Origin: Ruminococcaceae bacterium FB2012
Lineage (GTDB): Bacteria > Bacillota > Clostridia > Oscillospirales > Ruminococcaceae
DNA length: 54,338 bases
Assembly: GCA_900104495.1 (NCBI GenBank)
Contig: FMXS01000021.1
Location: 1-54,338 of the forward strand
Direction: 5' to 3'
The position numbers were made by a program, and so were the translations under genes. The notes under the pieces are model-generated. The model saw nothing but the letters and a program-made list of their open reading frames with translations, ran no database searches and was not told where the DNA came from. Numbering within the stretch: position 1 is the first letter of the stretch; each line of letters begins with the position of its first letter. Positions 22,401-30,353 of the stretch are shown one piece after another.

Positions 22401-24954
22401 CGAAACGTGTCAGATACTTGCCGTCATACTCCTTGCCCTTGAAAATAAAATCAATGCCGTAGTTGGTTACTTTGCCCGGAGTAAAAAAGGTGGATACTTC
22501 ACCCGTATAGTTTGTGCCCTCTTTTGCTTGTATAGTAATATTATAAGGGTTGTATTTATTAAGCGTCGACGGTATATCTTTGCTTCCGTCGATCATAAGT
22601 ATAAACGGGAAAGCTTCGCCCGTATATGTTGAAGGATCATTTGTGTATATCTGCCACATTCCTCCGTCATCAGTTAAAAATTCTATTCTTGCAGGGTCGA
22701 AAACAGTACATGTGACAATAAAATCTCCGTGTTCTGAAATATCCATAGGCTCGATAACCCAGCTGTTGTTGACAGAATCATTGAAGTTTCCAAGCCCTTT
22801 TACAGTAAAGGGGTATGTTCCTGCATCAGCATTTGTCGGTATCTCACTTTCCAGCACATAGTCAACACCCTCTGTCAGCAATTCTCCGTTATATTCTACC
22901 GTTACACTTTCAGAGAGCGATCTCTGAGCGTCATCCTCATCATCTTCAAAGGTGCCGTACATAATGGGTTCTACTGTTACTGTTATGTTTTCATCACTGA
23001 TTTTGCGCGGTTTTATCTCAAACTCATCATAATCAACAAATTTATTATAGTTTTTGGGTGTAAGAGTAACTCTGACCACATATTCGCCTGCATCTGTCGG
23101 TGCTGTTTCTGTGTAATCAAGTCCTTCCGGATCACCATTGTACTCTTCAGGTACCTGTGCATACTCATATACAGGAGAAGCCGCCTTTAATAGCTCATCA
23201 TCAATACCTGTTATCCCGGGCTTAGCTATAGGCTCGCCGTCATAGATCTTGTTATCTATCTCAATATCACATTCAAGATCTTTTGTGGTTATAGTATATG
23301 TACCAAATGTTTCACCCGTAAAGTTTCCTATTCCCTTTACAGTTACTTTATACTCACCTGCATCTGCGCCGGGTGTGTATATCAGTTCATAATCAGTATC
23401 TTTTATAAGTTCATATGAGCCATAGTTCACGGTAATATCAACATCGTGTTCATTGCCGTCATATTCATAGCTTTCAGGATCAATTATAACTTCTATATCC
23501 GTATCGTCACGGCTTATGACCTTAGGCAGTATTTTAAAGCTTTTTTCAATGATACCTGTACGTTCTTTATTGCCGATCGTGTATACTATTTCTACCTTTG
23601 CGGTATATTCACCAACATTGACCGGTGCCTGTGCAAGCATCTCGCCTTCACTGTCAAAATACTCTACATCGGATACAGTATTTATTGAAAGCTCATCGAA
23701 TATACTATCATCTTCGTAAGCTGTAAGCTCTGCTTCTATCTTTTCACCGGTGTAAGTATGATCCATTGCATCAAGCGTGTAGAGAGTATGTATCTGTGCA
23801 TTTGTTTCATCAACACACTCTACCCTGAAGCTGTCAGACACTTTACCCTGCAGCGGGTAAACTCTGAGCCTGTGCTTGTGCGACAAAGTAAGGTCATCAT
23901 ACGGCATAATAAACGAGTAGATATACTTTTCTTCATCGTAGTCATACTCTTCATTTATGCCTTTGACAGGGGTATTTTCCGAATCCGTAACAGTCAGCCT
24001 TGCATTCGAGCATATCACGGTATCCCTGCCCACAAAGAACCTACCGTCAGTGACCTGCTGACCGTCACTTTCCATCCGTATGACAGAGCCGTCTTCAACA
24101 CTATCATTAACGGTAATACTTCTTTTTTCGTTGCGAACTTCTGCATCTATATAGTCTGCTTCACTGTCGCCATAGCCATCATAACCTACAGCCTTATACC
24201 ATACTCTGTATGTTCCGGCAGCATTCACCGTCATCGATTCGCTCCAACCGTTCTCGGGGGCTGTATTTACATCAGTTTCCGTTACGGCATACATCATAGT
24301 GCCGTTAGCAGCCTCACCGCCTTCTAAAAGCGCACACTCAGAATCATCAGGTAATACTACATAATCATGCCCCTCGGCCTTATTGACCACAGGTGCGGTC
24401 TTCACCTGTGCATATACCTTCTTCAGCCTGAGAGTATGATTATATACATTATTTCCCCCTTCATTATACGTATACTCTTCTATCTCATATACAGCGTCAG
24501 TCTCATATACAACGGGTACTCCATCATCAGAACCAGTATAAGTATTTGTTGAGTAGTTTCCATTATCACCTGCTAAAACAATCAGAGTGGTATCAGAACC
24601 GTAGATTAAGAATCTGGTCGATTTGCCTATCAATCTCCCGACGGACAAAAAATTTAATGCTTTGTTGCTTTGGTCATTATAAGTGATATCTGTCTCAGAA
24701 ACGTTCAAATCTCCACTGATCGGGGCTTGTGAGATCTCCTGCTCGCCGCCGGACGGCTCAACGCCCGACTGTGATGTGCTTTCCGAATCCTTAGTTAAGG
24801 TGATTGCATTATTCGCACTCTGCTGCTCATCGCCCACTGCATTTGCCGAGATAACCGTATCGGTATATTCATAAAGCCCCATTGGTGTCAGGCTTCCCGA
24901 TGCCAGAGCAAGCGCAATAAGCCCGGCAGTAGTTCTTCTGAAAAAACCATTCAT
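19447..24954 (-). CDS. Giant secreted repeat protein (MBG-like and InlB-like domains)
   Basis: 1835 aa from the ATG at 24954 (GGGAGGG upstream). An N-terminal signal peptide (RRTTAGLIALALASGS, cleavage likely after SANA) is followed by many ~80-residue beta-sandwich repeats of the MBG type. These have YDGNEHDV, YDGKPYDGTG and GTYTI-like strands and DAGEY/NPGSY turns. Near the C-terminus are an InlB B-repeat-like segment (GYDFDKWVFEDTEEEA) and a last Ig-like domain. No LPXTG or membrane anchor is visible, so it is probably released or held non-covalently. Likely an adhesin-like protein; ligand unknown. It is co-transcribed with the 37-aa peptide gene. Confidence 0.85.
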   Translation of the reverse strand: MNGFFRRTTAGLIALALASGSLTPMGLYEYTDTVISANAVGDEQQSANNAITLTKDSESTSQSGVEPSGGEQEISQAPISGDLNVSETDITYNDQSNKALNFLSVGRLIGKSTRFLIYGSDTTLIVLAGDNGNYSTNTYTGSDDGVPVVYETDAVYEIEEYTYNEGGNNVYNHTLRLKKVYAQVKTAPVVNKAEGHDYVVLPDDSECALLEGGEAANGTMMYAVTETDVNTAPENGWSESMTVNAAGTYRVWYKAVGYDGYGDSEADYIDAEVRNEKRSITVNDSVEDGSVIRMESDGQQVTDGRFFVGRDTVICSNARLTVTDSENTPVKGINEEYDYDEEKYIYSFIMPYDDLTLSHKHRLRVYPLQGKVSDSFRVECVDETNAQIHTLYTLDAMDHTYTGEKIEAELTAYEDDSIFDELSINTVSDVEYFDSEGEMLAQAPVNVGEYTAKVEIVYTIGNKERTGIIEKSFKILPKVISRDDTDIEVIIDPESYEYDGNEHDVDITVNYGSYELIKDTDYELIYTPGADAGEYKVTVKGIGNFTGETFGTYTITTKDLECDIEIDNKIYDGEPIAKPGITGIDDELLKAASPVYEYAQVPEEYNGDPEGLDYTETAPTDAGEYVVRVTLTPKNYNKFVDYDEFEIKPRKISDENITVTVEPIMYGTFEDDEDDAQRSLSESVTVEYNGELLTEGVDYVLESEIPTNADAGTYPFTVKGLGNFNDSVNNSWVIEPMDISEHGDFIVTCTVFDPARIEFLTDDGGMWQIYTNDPSTYTGEAFPFILMIDGSKDIPSTLNKYNPYNITIQAKEGTNYTGEVSTFFTPGKVTNYGIDFIFKGKEYDGKYLTRFDFELSNDGGLSNTGHEPTYCDYSYWNQDPATGYHYDENGVPSTSSDIVYWVIDSDHDYGSGITLPDFECDGKSAGPQMVVFCVNNTSYNKNNFNFYVYIDKAKAENIHGVKLTAANKLYDGKPYDGTGAALSVVSCEQFKDTEENLVAQEVVANHKTVTYAYAVVPEGYIGSLADLSYSQNAPANPGSYAIKATTYGDNFEEVSFYDTFSITGIDISGINEPGSGFDIVIDPTLLLLSHSGTVESQTVSLKLSYNDTILEEGVDYELESDEGTKVGTYSFTLKGIGRFKGSYTGQWEIQDPTITINDSRVVVNEGARICVTASGSYVWIIKTDDTSTYKRDDLPFTLLINGSEDVPLTFDKPGKYDISVIPKKDITGSVYDETLIQGLEILPIPDYSLDYTFNGKEFDGNYLSYTDFTAPEGDSLLEELQRGGTYLDRSPWNELSGEEQCDIAYWVVDTGSQDYPIDDDFPHPVFECDGRSAGTQLVVFCVEHENWEPEYFAFYVTISKAKAENIHGVKLTAADKIYDGRPYDGTGAALSVVSCEQFKDTEENLVAQEVVANHKTVTYAYAVVPEGYIGSLADLSYSQNAPANPGSYAIKATTYGDNFEEVSFYDTFTITGIANSYTAPAKATVTITAINGAAYTIEGDDTVQTGNTMTVPTGTEITLTAYDPESALNWLMNGRLISSEASVTITVNGSTNVTLVNNKAFGDQVFVEYISASDQVMLYRQYSQNSNIVLPAGPTKLGYDFDKWVFEDTEEEATPEAIKARKGEAVVIRPSYKKQNIPCTVTVSYEGVDREADVTESAKGSAFTAQAPEIEGKQFGCWKNANGTVLGYTSTYRMPVTSDTEIIACYVDTDTVVDRKPVIALGAPYAVTTDEQIKVTCAAVRNIPDGYTVVEAGMLCAVDSPLTEDEFTVDAQGIDKRVSGNTKLYGADIANVTVDSPDRKVSFRGYIIVKTSEESAEQMIFYTDILITSYSELVS
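20551..20812. repeat. Perfect 262-bp internal repeat, copy 1
   Basis: By eye these 262 bases are identical to 21775-22036, 1224 bp away, within the same coding sequence. The flanks are close but diverged. It encodes most of one MBG-like repeat (core VVPEGYIGSLADLSYSQNA). Perfect identity at all codon positions means recent duplication or gene conversion. Confidence 0.9.
21775..22036. repeat. Perfect 262-bp internal repeat, copy 2
   Basis: Second copy of the repeat at 20551-20812, in the same reading frame of the surface protein. Recombination between the copies would delete 408 residues in frame, giving a length variant. Confidence 0.9.
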
Positions 24955-25098
24955 AAATATCCCTCCCTGAAAAATGTCATAATACGCCATTATGGTTTAA
25001 TAAAATTACAGATTAATTATATCACTAAATTCTTTGAATGTCAATTAAAAATGGTATTATTGTTACTTTTTGAGTATGCCTGTATCCGCCGCCTGTTA

Positions 25099-25185
25099 TT
25101 ACTGTTCTTTATTAGTGTTGCCCTGCCAATCGTCATACCTCACCATAGCGTACCACGAGCCGTTGCTGTCTTTATATATAGGCAT
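25099..25185 (-). pseudogene. Integrase remnant: N-terminal arm-binding domain only
   Basis: A 28-codon frame with GGAGGA before its ATG begins MPIYKDSNGSWYAMVRYDDW, the start of Tn916-type integrase arm-binding domains, then stops. It directly follows the xis-like gene at 25187, the usual xis-int order. The rest of the integrase is missing, and the giant surface-protein gene lies beyond. So a former int/xis module was cut here. Confidence 0.7.
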
Positions 25186-25186
25186 A

Positions 25187-25381
25187 TTATTCCTCCTTTT
25201 CATTTCTGCCGAAGAATCGCTGATAGAAATACTCACGGCTCACACGCCCCGATATCGTTATAAAGCCCTGAGCCTTCAGCCCATCATTCAGCATTTTGAT
25301 GATCTTGTAGGCGTAAGGCACCGAGACTTGCAGTTCCTCCGCCACCTCTTTTACTCTGATGAATTTGTTTTTCATTTGCAT
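25187..25381 (-). CDS. Small winged-helix/excisionase-like protein
   Basis: 64 aa. IRVKEVAEELQVSVPYAYKI is a helix-turn-helix, followed by GFITISGRVSREYFYQRFFG, the beta wing and C-terminal helix of excisionase-like proteins of Clostridia elements. It lies between a divergent XRE repressor gene and an integrase remnant, so it was the directionality factor or lysogeny control gene of a now broken element. Confidence 0.75.
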   Translation of the reverse strand: MQMKNKFIRVKEVAEELQVSVPYAYKIIKMLNDGLKAQGFITISGRVSREYFYQRFFGRNEKEE

Positions 25382-25570
25382 TTCCCCTTTCTATCTCTCT
25401 TATACAGATACTAAACTATTATGTTTAATATCCTGATTCATATTATACTAAACAAATTTTCTTTTGTCAACCCCTTTCTCACAAATTCTTTAAACTTTTT
25501 TGTTAAATATCTCTTGACATTCTCTAAACAAATATGCTATAATGGATAAAAACACTTTAGGAGTGATCTT

Positions 25571-26050
25571 ATGGCAATAGCTGAACGCATAAAACGTATC
25601 CGCACAATGCGTGGTATGACCCTCAAATATCTTGGTGAATCGGTGGGCTTTCCCGCTAATAACGCTGACGTCAGAATGGCTCAGTACGAAAACGGCACTC
25701 GCACCCCCAAATCCGACCTTGCAAAGCAAATAGCAGATGTTCTCGGTGTCGCACCCGAAACACTCGAGATTCCGAACATTGAGAGCTATCTCGGTGTTAT
25801 CCACACGCTGTTTGCCCTTGAGGACAATTACGGCTTGAAGATAGACAAGCTAAGCGGTGAGGTCTGCATTCGCCTTGACAAGGAAAGCAAGGACTATCTC
25901 ACAATGCTTGAAATGTTCAGAGCATGGGAAAGCAAAGCCGATCAGCTTCGCTCAGGCGAGATCACCCAGGAGGACTATGACAACTGGCGGTACAACTACC
26001 CGAACTCTGACGAGTCCGGCACGTTTAAGAAGATCGTTTCATCAGACTGA
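25571..26050 (+). CDS. XRE-family transcriptional regulator
   Basis: 159 aa. The N-terminal HTH (IAERIKRIRTMRGMTLKYLGE, then ARMAQYENGTRTPKSDLAKQIADVLGV-like residues) is of the Cro/CI type. The rest is an acidic domain of unknown role with a Trp/Tyr-rich end (EDYDNWRYNYPNSDESG). GGAG lies upstream of the ATG. It is divergent from the xis-like gene, the normal arrangement of an element repressor facing int/xis. Confidence 0.88.
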   Translation: MAIAERIKRIRTMRGMTLKYLGESVGFPANNADVRMAQYENGTRTPKSDLAKQIADVLGVAPETLEIPNIESYLGVIHTLFALEDNYGLKIDKLSGEVCIRLDKESKDYLTMLEMFRAWESKADQLRSGEITQEDYDNWRYNYPNSDESGTFKKIVSSD

Positions 26051-26074
26051 CACCTCCTTTTTTAGGCATAACAA

Positions 26075-26111
26075 AAAAGACCTTGCCCGACACCGTCAGG
26101 CAAGGTCTTTT
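26075..26111 (+). terminator. Terminator of the XRE regulator gene
   Basis: A 13-bp stem AAAAGACCTTGCC/GGCAAGGTCTTTT with T-run, 25 nt after the stop codon. Confidence 0.88.
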
Positions 26112-26171
26112 CAAACTAAGCTATCGTACCTCATAACCACTTGAGATACAGAATAAAACTCGGTTTGGAAG

Positions 26172-26191
26172 TGTTATCAAATTGTTATCAG
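26172..26191. repeat. TGTTATCA repeat (right copy)
   Basis: Two TGTTATCA units 11 bp apart, as at 17721-17739; about 20 bases are shared before similarity ends. See the left copy. Confidence 0.4.
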
Positions 26192-26334
26192 AGGGGATGG
26201 GTGTGTGGTGCAAACTGCGCTGATACGGGGTTTGCAGAGTATGTGCGATCACTCCCATTCAATAGCTGATATTTTATTTGTGCATTGTGAGTGGTGTATT
26301 CGACAACGCAAATATCAAATATTGTGTTATATTA

Positions 26335-27156
26335 TTATCTCCTGTACCATTGAACACTATAATTATCCTTACCAAATGGAACCCCTCTAATAAATCTATC
26401 CACATTTTCTAATTCATCAAGAATACCAAATGTATCCTCTTTTGAAATTTCAACTATTTCGGCAATTTTAGCTGTTGTAGCTCCTGAGTAAATACACACA
26501 GTTTTAAACACTTCAAATTTCTTACTACTATCATTAGAATGAACCAATACGCTAACTGGTCTATCATTGTCGAGTTTTTTCAAATGATTGGCATAATATG
26601 ACTTTTGATTTTCTTGTAGTTTTTTTAAATGATGAGATATATCTTCCAATTCTGAAGTGTACATAAGCATATTTCTATATTGCGATAAATCAATTTCAGT
26701 ATGTTCTTTGTATTTATCATTATATGATATATCAATCTTTGCTACTACCTTAGCAATCTCATTAAACTTTGATTGTCCCCCAATACAAACATACAATTTT
26801 TGATGGCTTGATAGAAAAAGTGATGCTTCAGACACTTCTTTTAATAAAGGCTGTCTGTCAATTACGTCGAGATTATTTAGAAAATCTTTGTTAAACATGA
26901 TTCTAACATCTTTAGCAGGTATAGAACCAACATTTTCAATTACCAAACACAACAACCCTGATCTAATCATCTCAAATCTTACTGAAACATAAGGTCGATT
27001 TGATTCATTGTATTGCCGAATCATTTCTTCTATCTGCTGCTTTGCTGTCTTTGTTTGTTCTTTTGCAGCCTTAGCAGATCTTCCGTTAAAAACGCAAATC
27101 ACAATAGTAGCAATAACGTAAATTGCTGTAATAATTACCATAAACCAATCAGCCAT
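26335..27156 (-). CDS. Membrane-anchored protein of unknown function
   Basis: 273 aa. One N-terminal membrane helix (WFMVIITAIYVIATIVICVF), then a charged coiled-coil (~24-50), a beta-rich middle (PYVSVRFEMIRSGLLCLVIE, with NVGSIPAKDV resembling an Ig-like fold), a helical stretch around 165-195 and a C-terminal region (ATTAKIAEIVEISKEDTFGI) that reads like a winged helix. A+T-rich. No known family is recognised. Single membrane helix plus cytosolic sensor-like domain, at the accessory end of a mobile element, would suit a defence or signalling gene; that is inference. Confidence 0.7.
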   Translation of the reverse strand: MADWFMVIITAIYVIATIVICVFNGRSAKAAKEQTKTAKQQIEEMIRQYNESNRPYVSVRFEMIRSGLLCLVIENVGSIPAKDVRIMFNKDFLNNLDVIDRQPLLKEVSEASLFLSSHQKLYVCIGGQSKFNEIAKVVAKIDISYNDKYKEHTEIDLSQYRNMLMYTSELEDISHHLKKLQENQKSYYANHLKKLDNDRPVSVLVHSNDSSKKFEVFKTVCIYSGATTAKIAEIVEISKEDTFGILDELENVDRFIRGVPFGKDNYSVQWYRR

Positions 27157-27314
27157 TATTATCCTCCATATTTTTTAAGCATTTTACTAGTTCGTATTAT
27201 CGGTGGTTATTATCTATATTCTACCATACAACTGAAAAATTGTAAAGATTCTTTAGAACAGAAAGCAAGTGGTATAATTGTCAATAATATAATACATGTT
27301 TTGTTTTTACAGTA

Positions 27315-27347
27315 CCCCCTGCTACCTCGTAATACGACGGCAGGGGG
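27315..27347 (-). terminator. Hairpin downstream of the DNA-binding gene
   Basis: Stem CCCCCTGC/GCAGGGGG just beyond the stop of the gene at 27361. The minus-strand tail is A/T-rich rather than a clean T-run, so termination is probable but not certain. Confidence 0.55.
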
Positions 27348-27360
27348 GACTTACATATTA

Positions 27361-27822
27361 TCACCTCACCGTTATATAACAATGCCTCTTGACCTCCGCC
27401 TTATCCACCTCGCAGCGCAAGCGCCCCTGTTCGCAGAGCGGGGCAAGCAGGTAGTCCCGGCAGAAGCCTGCGCCGAGGTTCATATACTCAGCGATCTCGG
27501 TGATCGTGCGGCGGGTGCGGCAGAATCGGAGTACCTCTTTCTGATATGCCGAAATGTTCGGGCGCTCTCTGTATGCATAGACCGCAAGGTATTCAAGCAC
27601 CCAGTCCTTAGGGAAGATCAGTCTGTTCCCGATCTTCAGACAGCGGAGCATACCGCTGTTTTTTAGGTTCAGTACCGTCGCTCTGCCGACACCGAGCATC
27701 TTCATTACGTCCTTCGTGCCAAGCCCGCCAGGGTAGTCTGCATAGAGCCTGCGCAGCTTCACGAGTGCGCGGAGCTGCACCGTTGTCAGTTTCATATCTC
27801 CGTGTAATTCTATGTTTTTCAT
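27361..27822 (-). CDS. Excisionase-like DNA-binding protein near the right end of element A
   Basis: 153 aa from the ATG at 27822 (AAGGAG 8 nt upstream). The middle segment GLGTKDVMKMLGVGRATVLN followed by KIGNRLIFPKDWVLEYL is a MerR/excisionase helix-turn-helix like those of the xis genes at 4287 and 32452. An extra C-terminal winged-helix-like part (RRTITEIAEYMNLGAGFCRD) follows. It lies ~290 bp inside the right attachment repeat, so it may be the directionality factor for the tRNA-Trp integrase, which has no xis beside it. Confidence 0.75.
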   Translation of the reverse strand: MKNIELHGDMKLTTVQLRALVKLRRLYADYPGGLGTKDVMKMLGVGRATVLNLKNSGMLRCLKIGNRLIFPKDWVLEYLAVYAYRERPNISAYQKEVLRFCRTRRTITEIAEYMNLGAGFCRDYLLAPLCEQGRLRCEVDKAEVKRHCYITVR

Positions 27823-27908
27823 GTCATTTCTCCTTATAATGTAAATGTTGCTGAAGTGTAAAAATGACATCATTCAGAAATGTTGTAGACAAACGGCGTT
27901 TAGATTCC

Positions 27909-27930
27909 TTCTAACTTTTTTCTAACACTT
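27909..27930. other. Putative integrase arm site, right end of element A
   Basis: TTCTAACTTTTTTCTAACAC matches the double TCTAACA motif at 764-784 and 28214-28234 beside the two tRNA-type integrases. A copy near each end of element A fits arm-type sites. A nearby palindrome (AAATCACGCA-CC-TGCGTGATTT, about 27974-27995) may also be a protein site. Confidence 0.5.
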
Positions 27931-28112
27931 AGGGGGCATTTCTTCAAAAAACGTGTTTTGGAGTATCATTTTGTTAAATCACGCACCTGCGTGATTTGAG
28001 GCCGATGACGGCTTTGAAACCTCGGATTTATGTGGATTTGCCGCCGTATCAGATGACACGAAACGGCACATAATGGAATTATCTGAAACGGATTGATTTT
28101 TGTTAAGAATGG

Positions 28113-28293
28113 CTCCAAAACCGCGTGCCGAGGGTTCGATTCCTTCTGCCCCTGCCACGAAAGCCCGTAGATGCGCGATCTACGGGCTTTTAATTTATGA
28201 ACGCCCGTTCATTTCTAACATTTTTCTAACAGTTTGTATTTTTGGGAGTCCTGCGTATTTCGTCAAAAGATCTGCGCAGGACTTGTTTTTTTA
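28113..28293. repeat. Attachment repeat between elements A and B (tRNA-Trp 3' fragment)
   Basis: A copy of the tRNA-Trp sequence from the anticodon loop onward, with its terminator and flank. It is 27450 bp from the intact tRNA and has one change in the tRNA part (T for C after TTCGAT). The bases before it (AAGAATGG) do not match the tRNA, so no complete tRNA is made here. It is the right end of element A and the left end of element B. Confidence 0.85.
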
Positions 28294-29529
28294 ATTTTCT
28301 TCCTCTCCGCTGAGCAATGAAGCTATCTGAATTGCCGAAAGCTGCTTGCTCGAATAGTCCAGGTGAGCGTATGTATTCGCCGTCACCTCAAAAGTTGCAT
28401 GGCCGAGCCATTCCTGTATAGCTTTCATCGGAATGCCGTTTTTCAGGAGCAGACTGGCGCAGGTGTGCCGAAGATCATGGTACCGGATATGCCGCAGGCC
28501 GTGCTTTTTGAGTAAGTTCCCGAAGGTGCGTGAGATGTAATTCGGGGTTATCAGCTTGCCCGTTTCGTCGGTGCAGACGTAATCATCGTATTCGTGGTTA
28601 TAAGCCGTTCCGAGTATCTTTGCATTGGCCTGCTGTCTGATTCGCAGCTCGGTCAGTTCTTTTTCCACCTCTGGGATCAGCGGCAGGGTACGGTTGCTGG
28701 ATTTGTTTTTCATCTTGTCGAAGCCCTTGGGCTTGAAGCGACCGTTCTCTCTTGCCTCGATAACCTTGTGGGAGATAGACACCGTTTTTGCAGTAAAGTC
28801 TATGTTCGACCATTTCACTCCGAGTGCCTCGCTGCGGCGAAGTCCGTAGTAGGCGGCGAGCATTATTGGTATATAGATAGTCTCGCTTTTTGCGGCTTCA
28901 AGCAGCGCCCTGACCTCGCCCTCGCTGTAAAACGAGGCTCTGTATCGCTCCTGTTTCGGACGGTCAGCGTGGTCGCAGGGGTTGTCATCGAGGAATTCTT
29001 TCTTGACGGCGTATTTCATTGCGGCGTGGAACAGACCGTGAAACCGCAGCGCCGATGTCGCCGAAAGCCCCGATTTTTGAATGCTGGCATAGAACTCGTT
29101 GAGATCTTCTCCGGCAAGGTCACCGACGGTGGTTCCGTTCTCTCCGAAATAGTCGGTGATGCGTCCGTCGATCATCTTGTTGTAGCCGTCTATCGTGGTC
29201 GGCTGGAGCCTGGTCTCCGATAGCCTAACCCATTCCCGCAGGAACTCCGTGACCGGCATTTGCTGTACCTTTTCCCGTTCGGTGATGAACCGCTCGGGAT
29301 CTTTCTTTTTGCTTGCGGCCTTTAACAGCCGCCGCTGACTGCTGTTGTATTCCTCGAGAATTTCAGCCATCCGAGCTCGCGCCAGCTTCTTGCCGCACTT
29401 GCTGTCAAGCCCCAGCGCCACCCATTTGACCGTGCGCCTGCCGGACAGATCGTAGAGATTGACAAGCACATAATACTTGCCGTTTTTGATTTGCAGATTG
29501 CCAGTGATATTTTCAAATCGACCTTTCAT
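28291..29529 (-). CDS. Tyrosine recombinase (tRNA-Trp integrase of element B)
   Basis: 412 aa, closely related to the integrase at 844-2076 along its whole length, with the same start GNLQIKNGKYYVLVNLYD. The catalytic Arg lies in YYGLRRSEALGV, followed by YHDLRHTCASLLL and LGHATFEVTANTYAHLD. It lies next to the second tRNA-Trp repeat in the same orientation as the first. The upstream leader is also conserved (29558-29649). Confidence 0.95.
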   Translation of the reverse strand: MKGRFENITGNLQIKNGKYYVLVNLYDLSGRRTVKWVALGLDSKCGKKLARARMAEILEEYNSSQRRLLKAASKKKDPERFITEREKVQQMPVTEFLREWVRLSETRLQPTTIDGYNKMIDGRITDYFGENGTTVGDLAGEDLNEFYASIQKSGLSATSALRFHGLFHAAMKYAVKKEFLDDNPCDHADRPKQERYRASFYSEGEVRALLEAAKSETIYIPIMLAAYYGLRRSEALGVKWSNIDFTAKTVSISHKVIEARENGRFKPKGFDKMKNKSSNRTLPLIPEVEKELTELRIRQQANAKILGTAYNHEYDDYVCTDETGKLITPNYISRTFGNLLKKHGLRHIRYHDLRHTCASLLLKNGIPMKAIQEWLGHATFEVTANTYAHLDYSSKQLSAIQIASLLSGEEEN

Positions 29530-29557
29530 TGTTTACCTCCTGTTCCGGTCGGTTCTG

Positions 29558-29649
29558 CACTTCAGCACCACAAGCATACCACACTCCGCCCCGAAAAGCA
29601 AGATTCGGACGCAGAATTAAGGGAAAGGACATATATGGCGGGGTTGACT
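29558..29649. repeat. Conserved leader upstream of tRNA-type integrase (copy 2)
   Basis: The element-B counterpart of 2104-2197; the same small hairpin (CCGAA/TTCGG) and terminal -35 box are kept. Confidence 0.7.
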
Positions 29650-29672
29650 TTTGTATCTGAATTTGATATACT
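29644..29672 (+). promoter_or_regulatory. Promoter for element B cargo
   Basis: TTGACT and TATACT with 17-bp spacing, in the same position relative to the integrase as the UDG promoter of element A. Confidence 0.7.
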
Positions 29673-29713
29673 AGATTAAATCACTTATTATACTTGAGAT
29701 AGGTGTGTGTTAT

Positions 29714-30255
29714 ATGAAATTTAAAGAAATGATTCCTTTTCTTGAAGAACACAAGAGGGAGATCAAAGTCCATTGTGCGATAGGTACTAAAGATTTATAT
29801 GATCCTCTGTATGCTTTTGAGCGTGGTGAGTTTAAAGAATGGCAGGAACACCAAACAAAAAAGAATTTTGGCAGAAAATGCATATCGTCTATATCAAGCA
29901 TTACAATCTCTCGGAAAAGACAAGAACATTCAAGCCGGATACCAAAGGCGCCGAATTTGTCCCGGAGCTTAAGGTCGTATCGGAAAACATTTTTGAGAAG
30001 TTCAAGGCAAGCGCTCTTACTAATGAAGCATTTGTCGATTTTATCAGTCGGAACGATATCGGGGAATTTTATATCGTCGGTGCGGACGCGACTGCGTGCG
30101 TCAAATCGACCTGCTACAATCTTGTAAAGTCAGGCTATACGGTTCATGTTATCTCGGATTGTGTTACGAGCAATGATCTGAAAAAACTGGACGAGATGTT
30201 TGCGTATTACGCGGATAAGGGTTGTGAAGTGCAGCCGCTTGAAAAGTGCCTGTGA
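29714..30255 (+). pseudogene. Chimeric remnant: unknown N-terminus joined to isochorismatase C-terminus
   Basis: The ATG at 29714 opens ~55 codons (MKFKEMIPFLEEHKREIKVH start, then an acidic/aromatic stretch) that resemble the start of a nuclease-like small protein but cannot be assigned. In another frame from about 29875, KMHIVYIKHYNLSEK leads into an isochorismatase-fold C-terminal half with the catalytic Cys region ADATACVKSTCYNL and VHVISDCVTS. The N-terminal catalytic Asp strand of that family is missing. It looks like a deletion fusion of two genes; neither part should be active. An ATG at 29839 could express the C-terminal half alone. Confidence 0.65.
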
Positions 30256-30263
30256 GGATAAGA

Positions 30264-30332
30264 ATGGAAAAGATAATAAAGACAGAACGTCTGATCCTGC
30301 GGCAGTTCAGAGATAAGGATTATGACGATTGA
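30264..30332 (+). pseudogene. GNAT acetyltransferase fragment (N-terminus)
   Basis: A 22-codon frame encodes KIIKTERLILRQFRDKDYDD, the typical first strand of GNAT acetyltransferases (TERLILR), then a stop. The rest of the enzyme is absent; the next gene begins 21 nt later. It is a deletion scar in the cargo region of element B. Confidence 0.65.
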
Positions 30333-30353
30333 TCACGGAAAAAGGAGCAAAAA

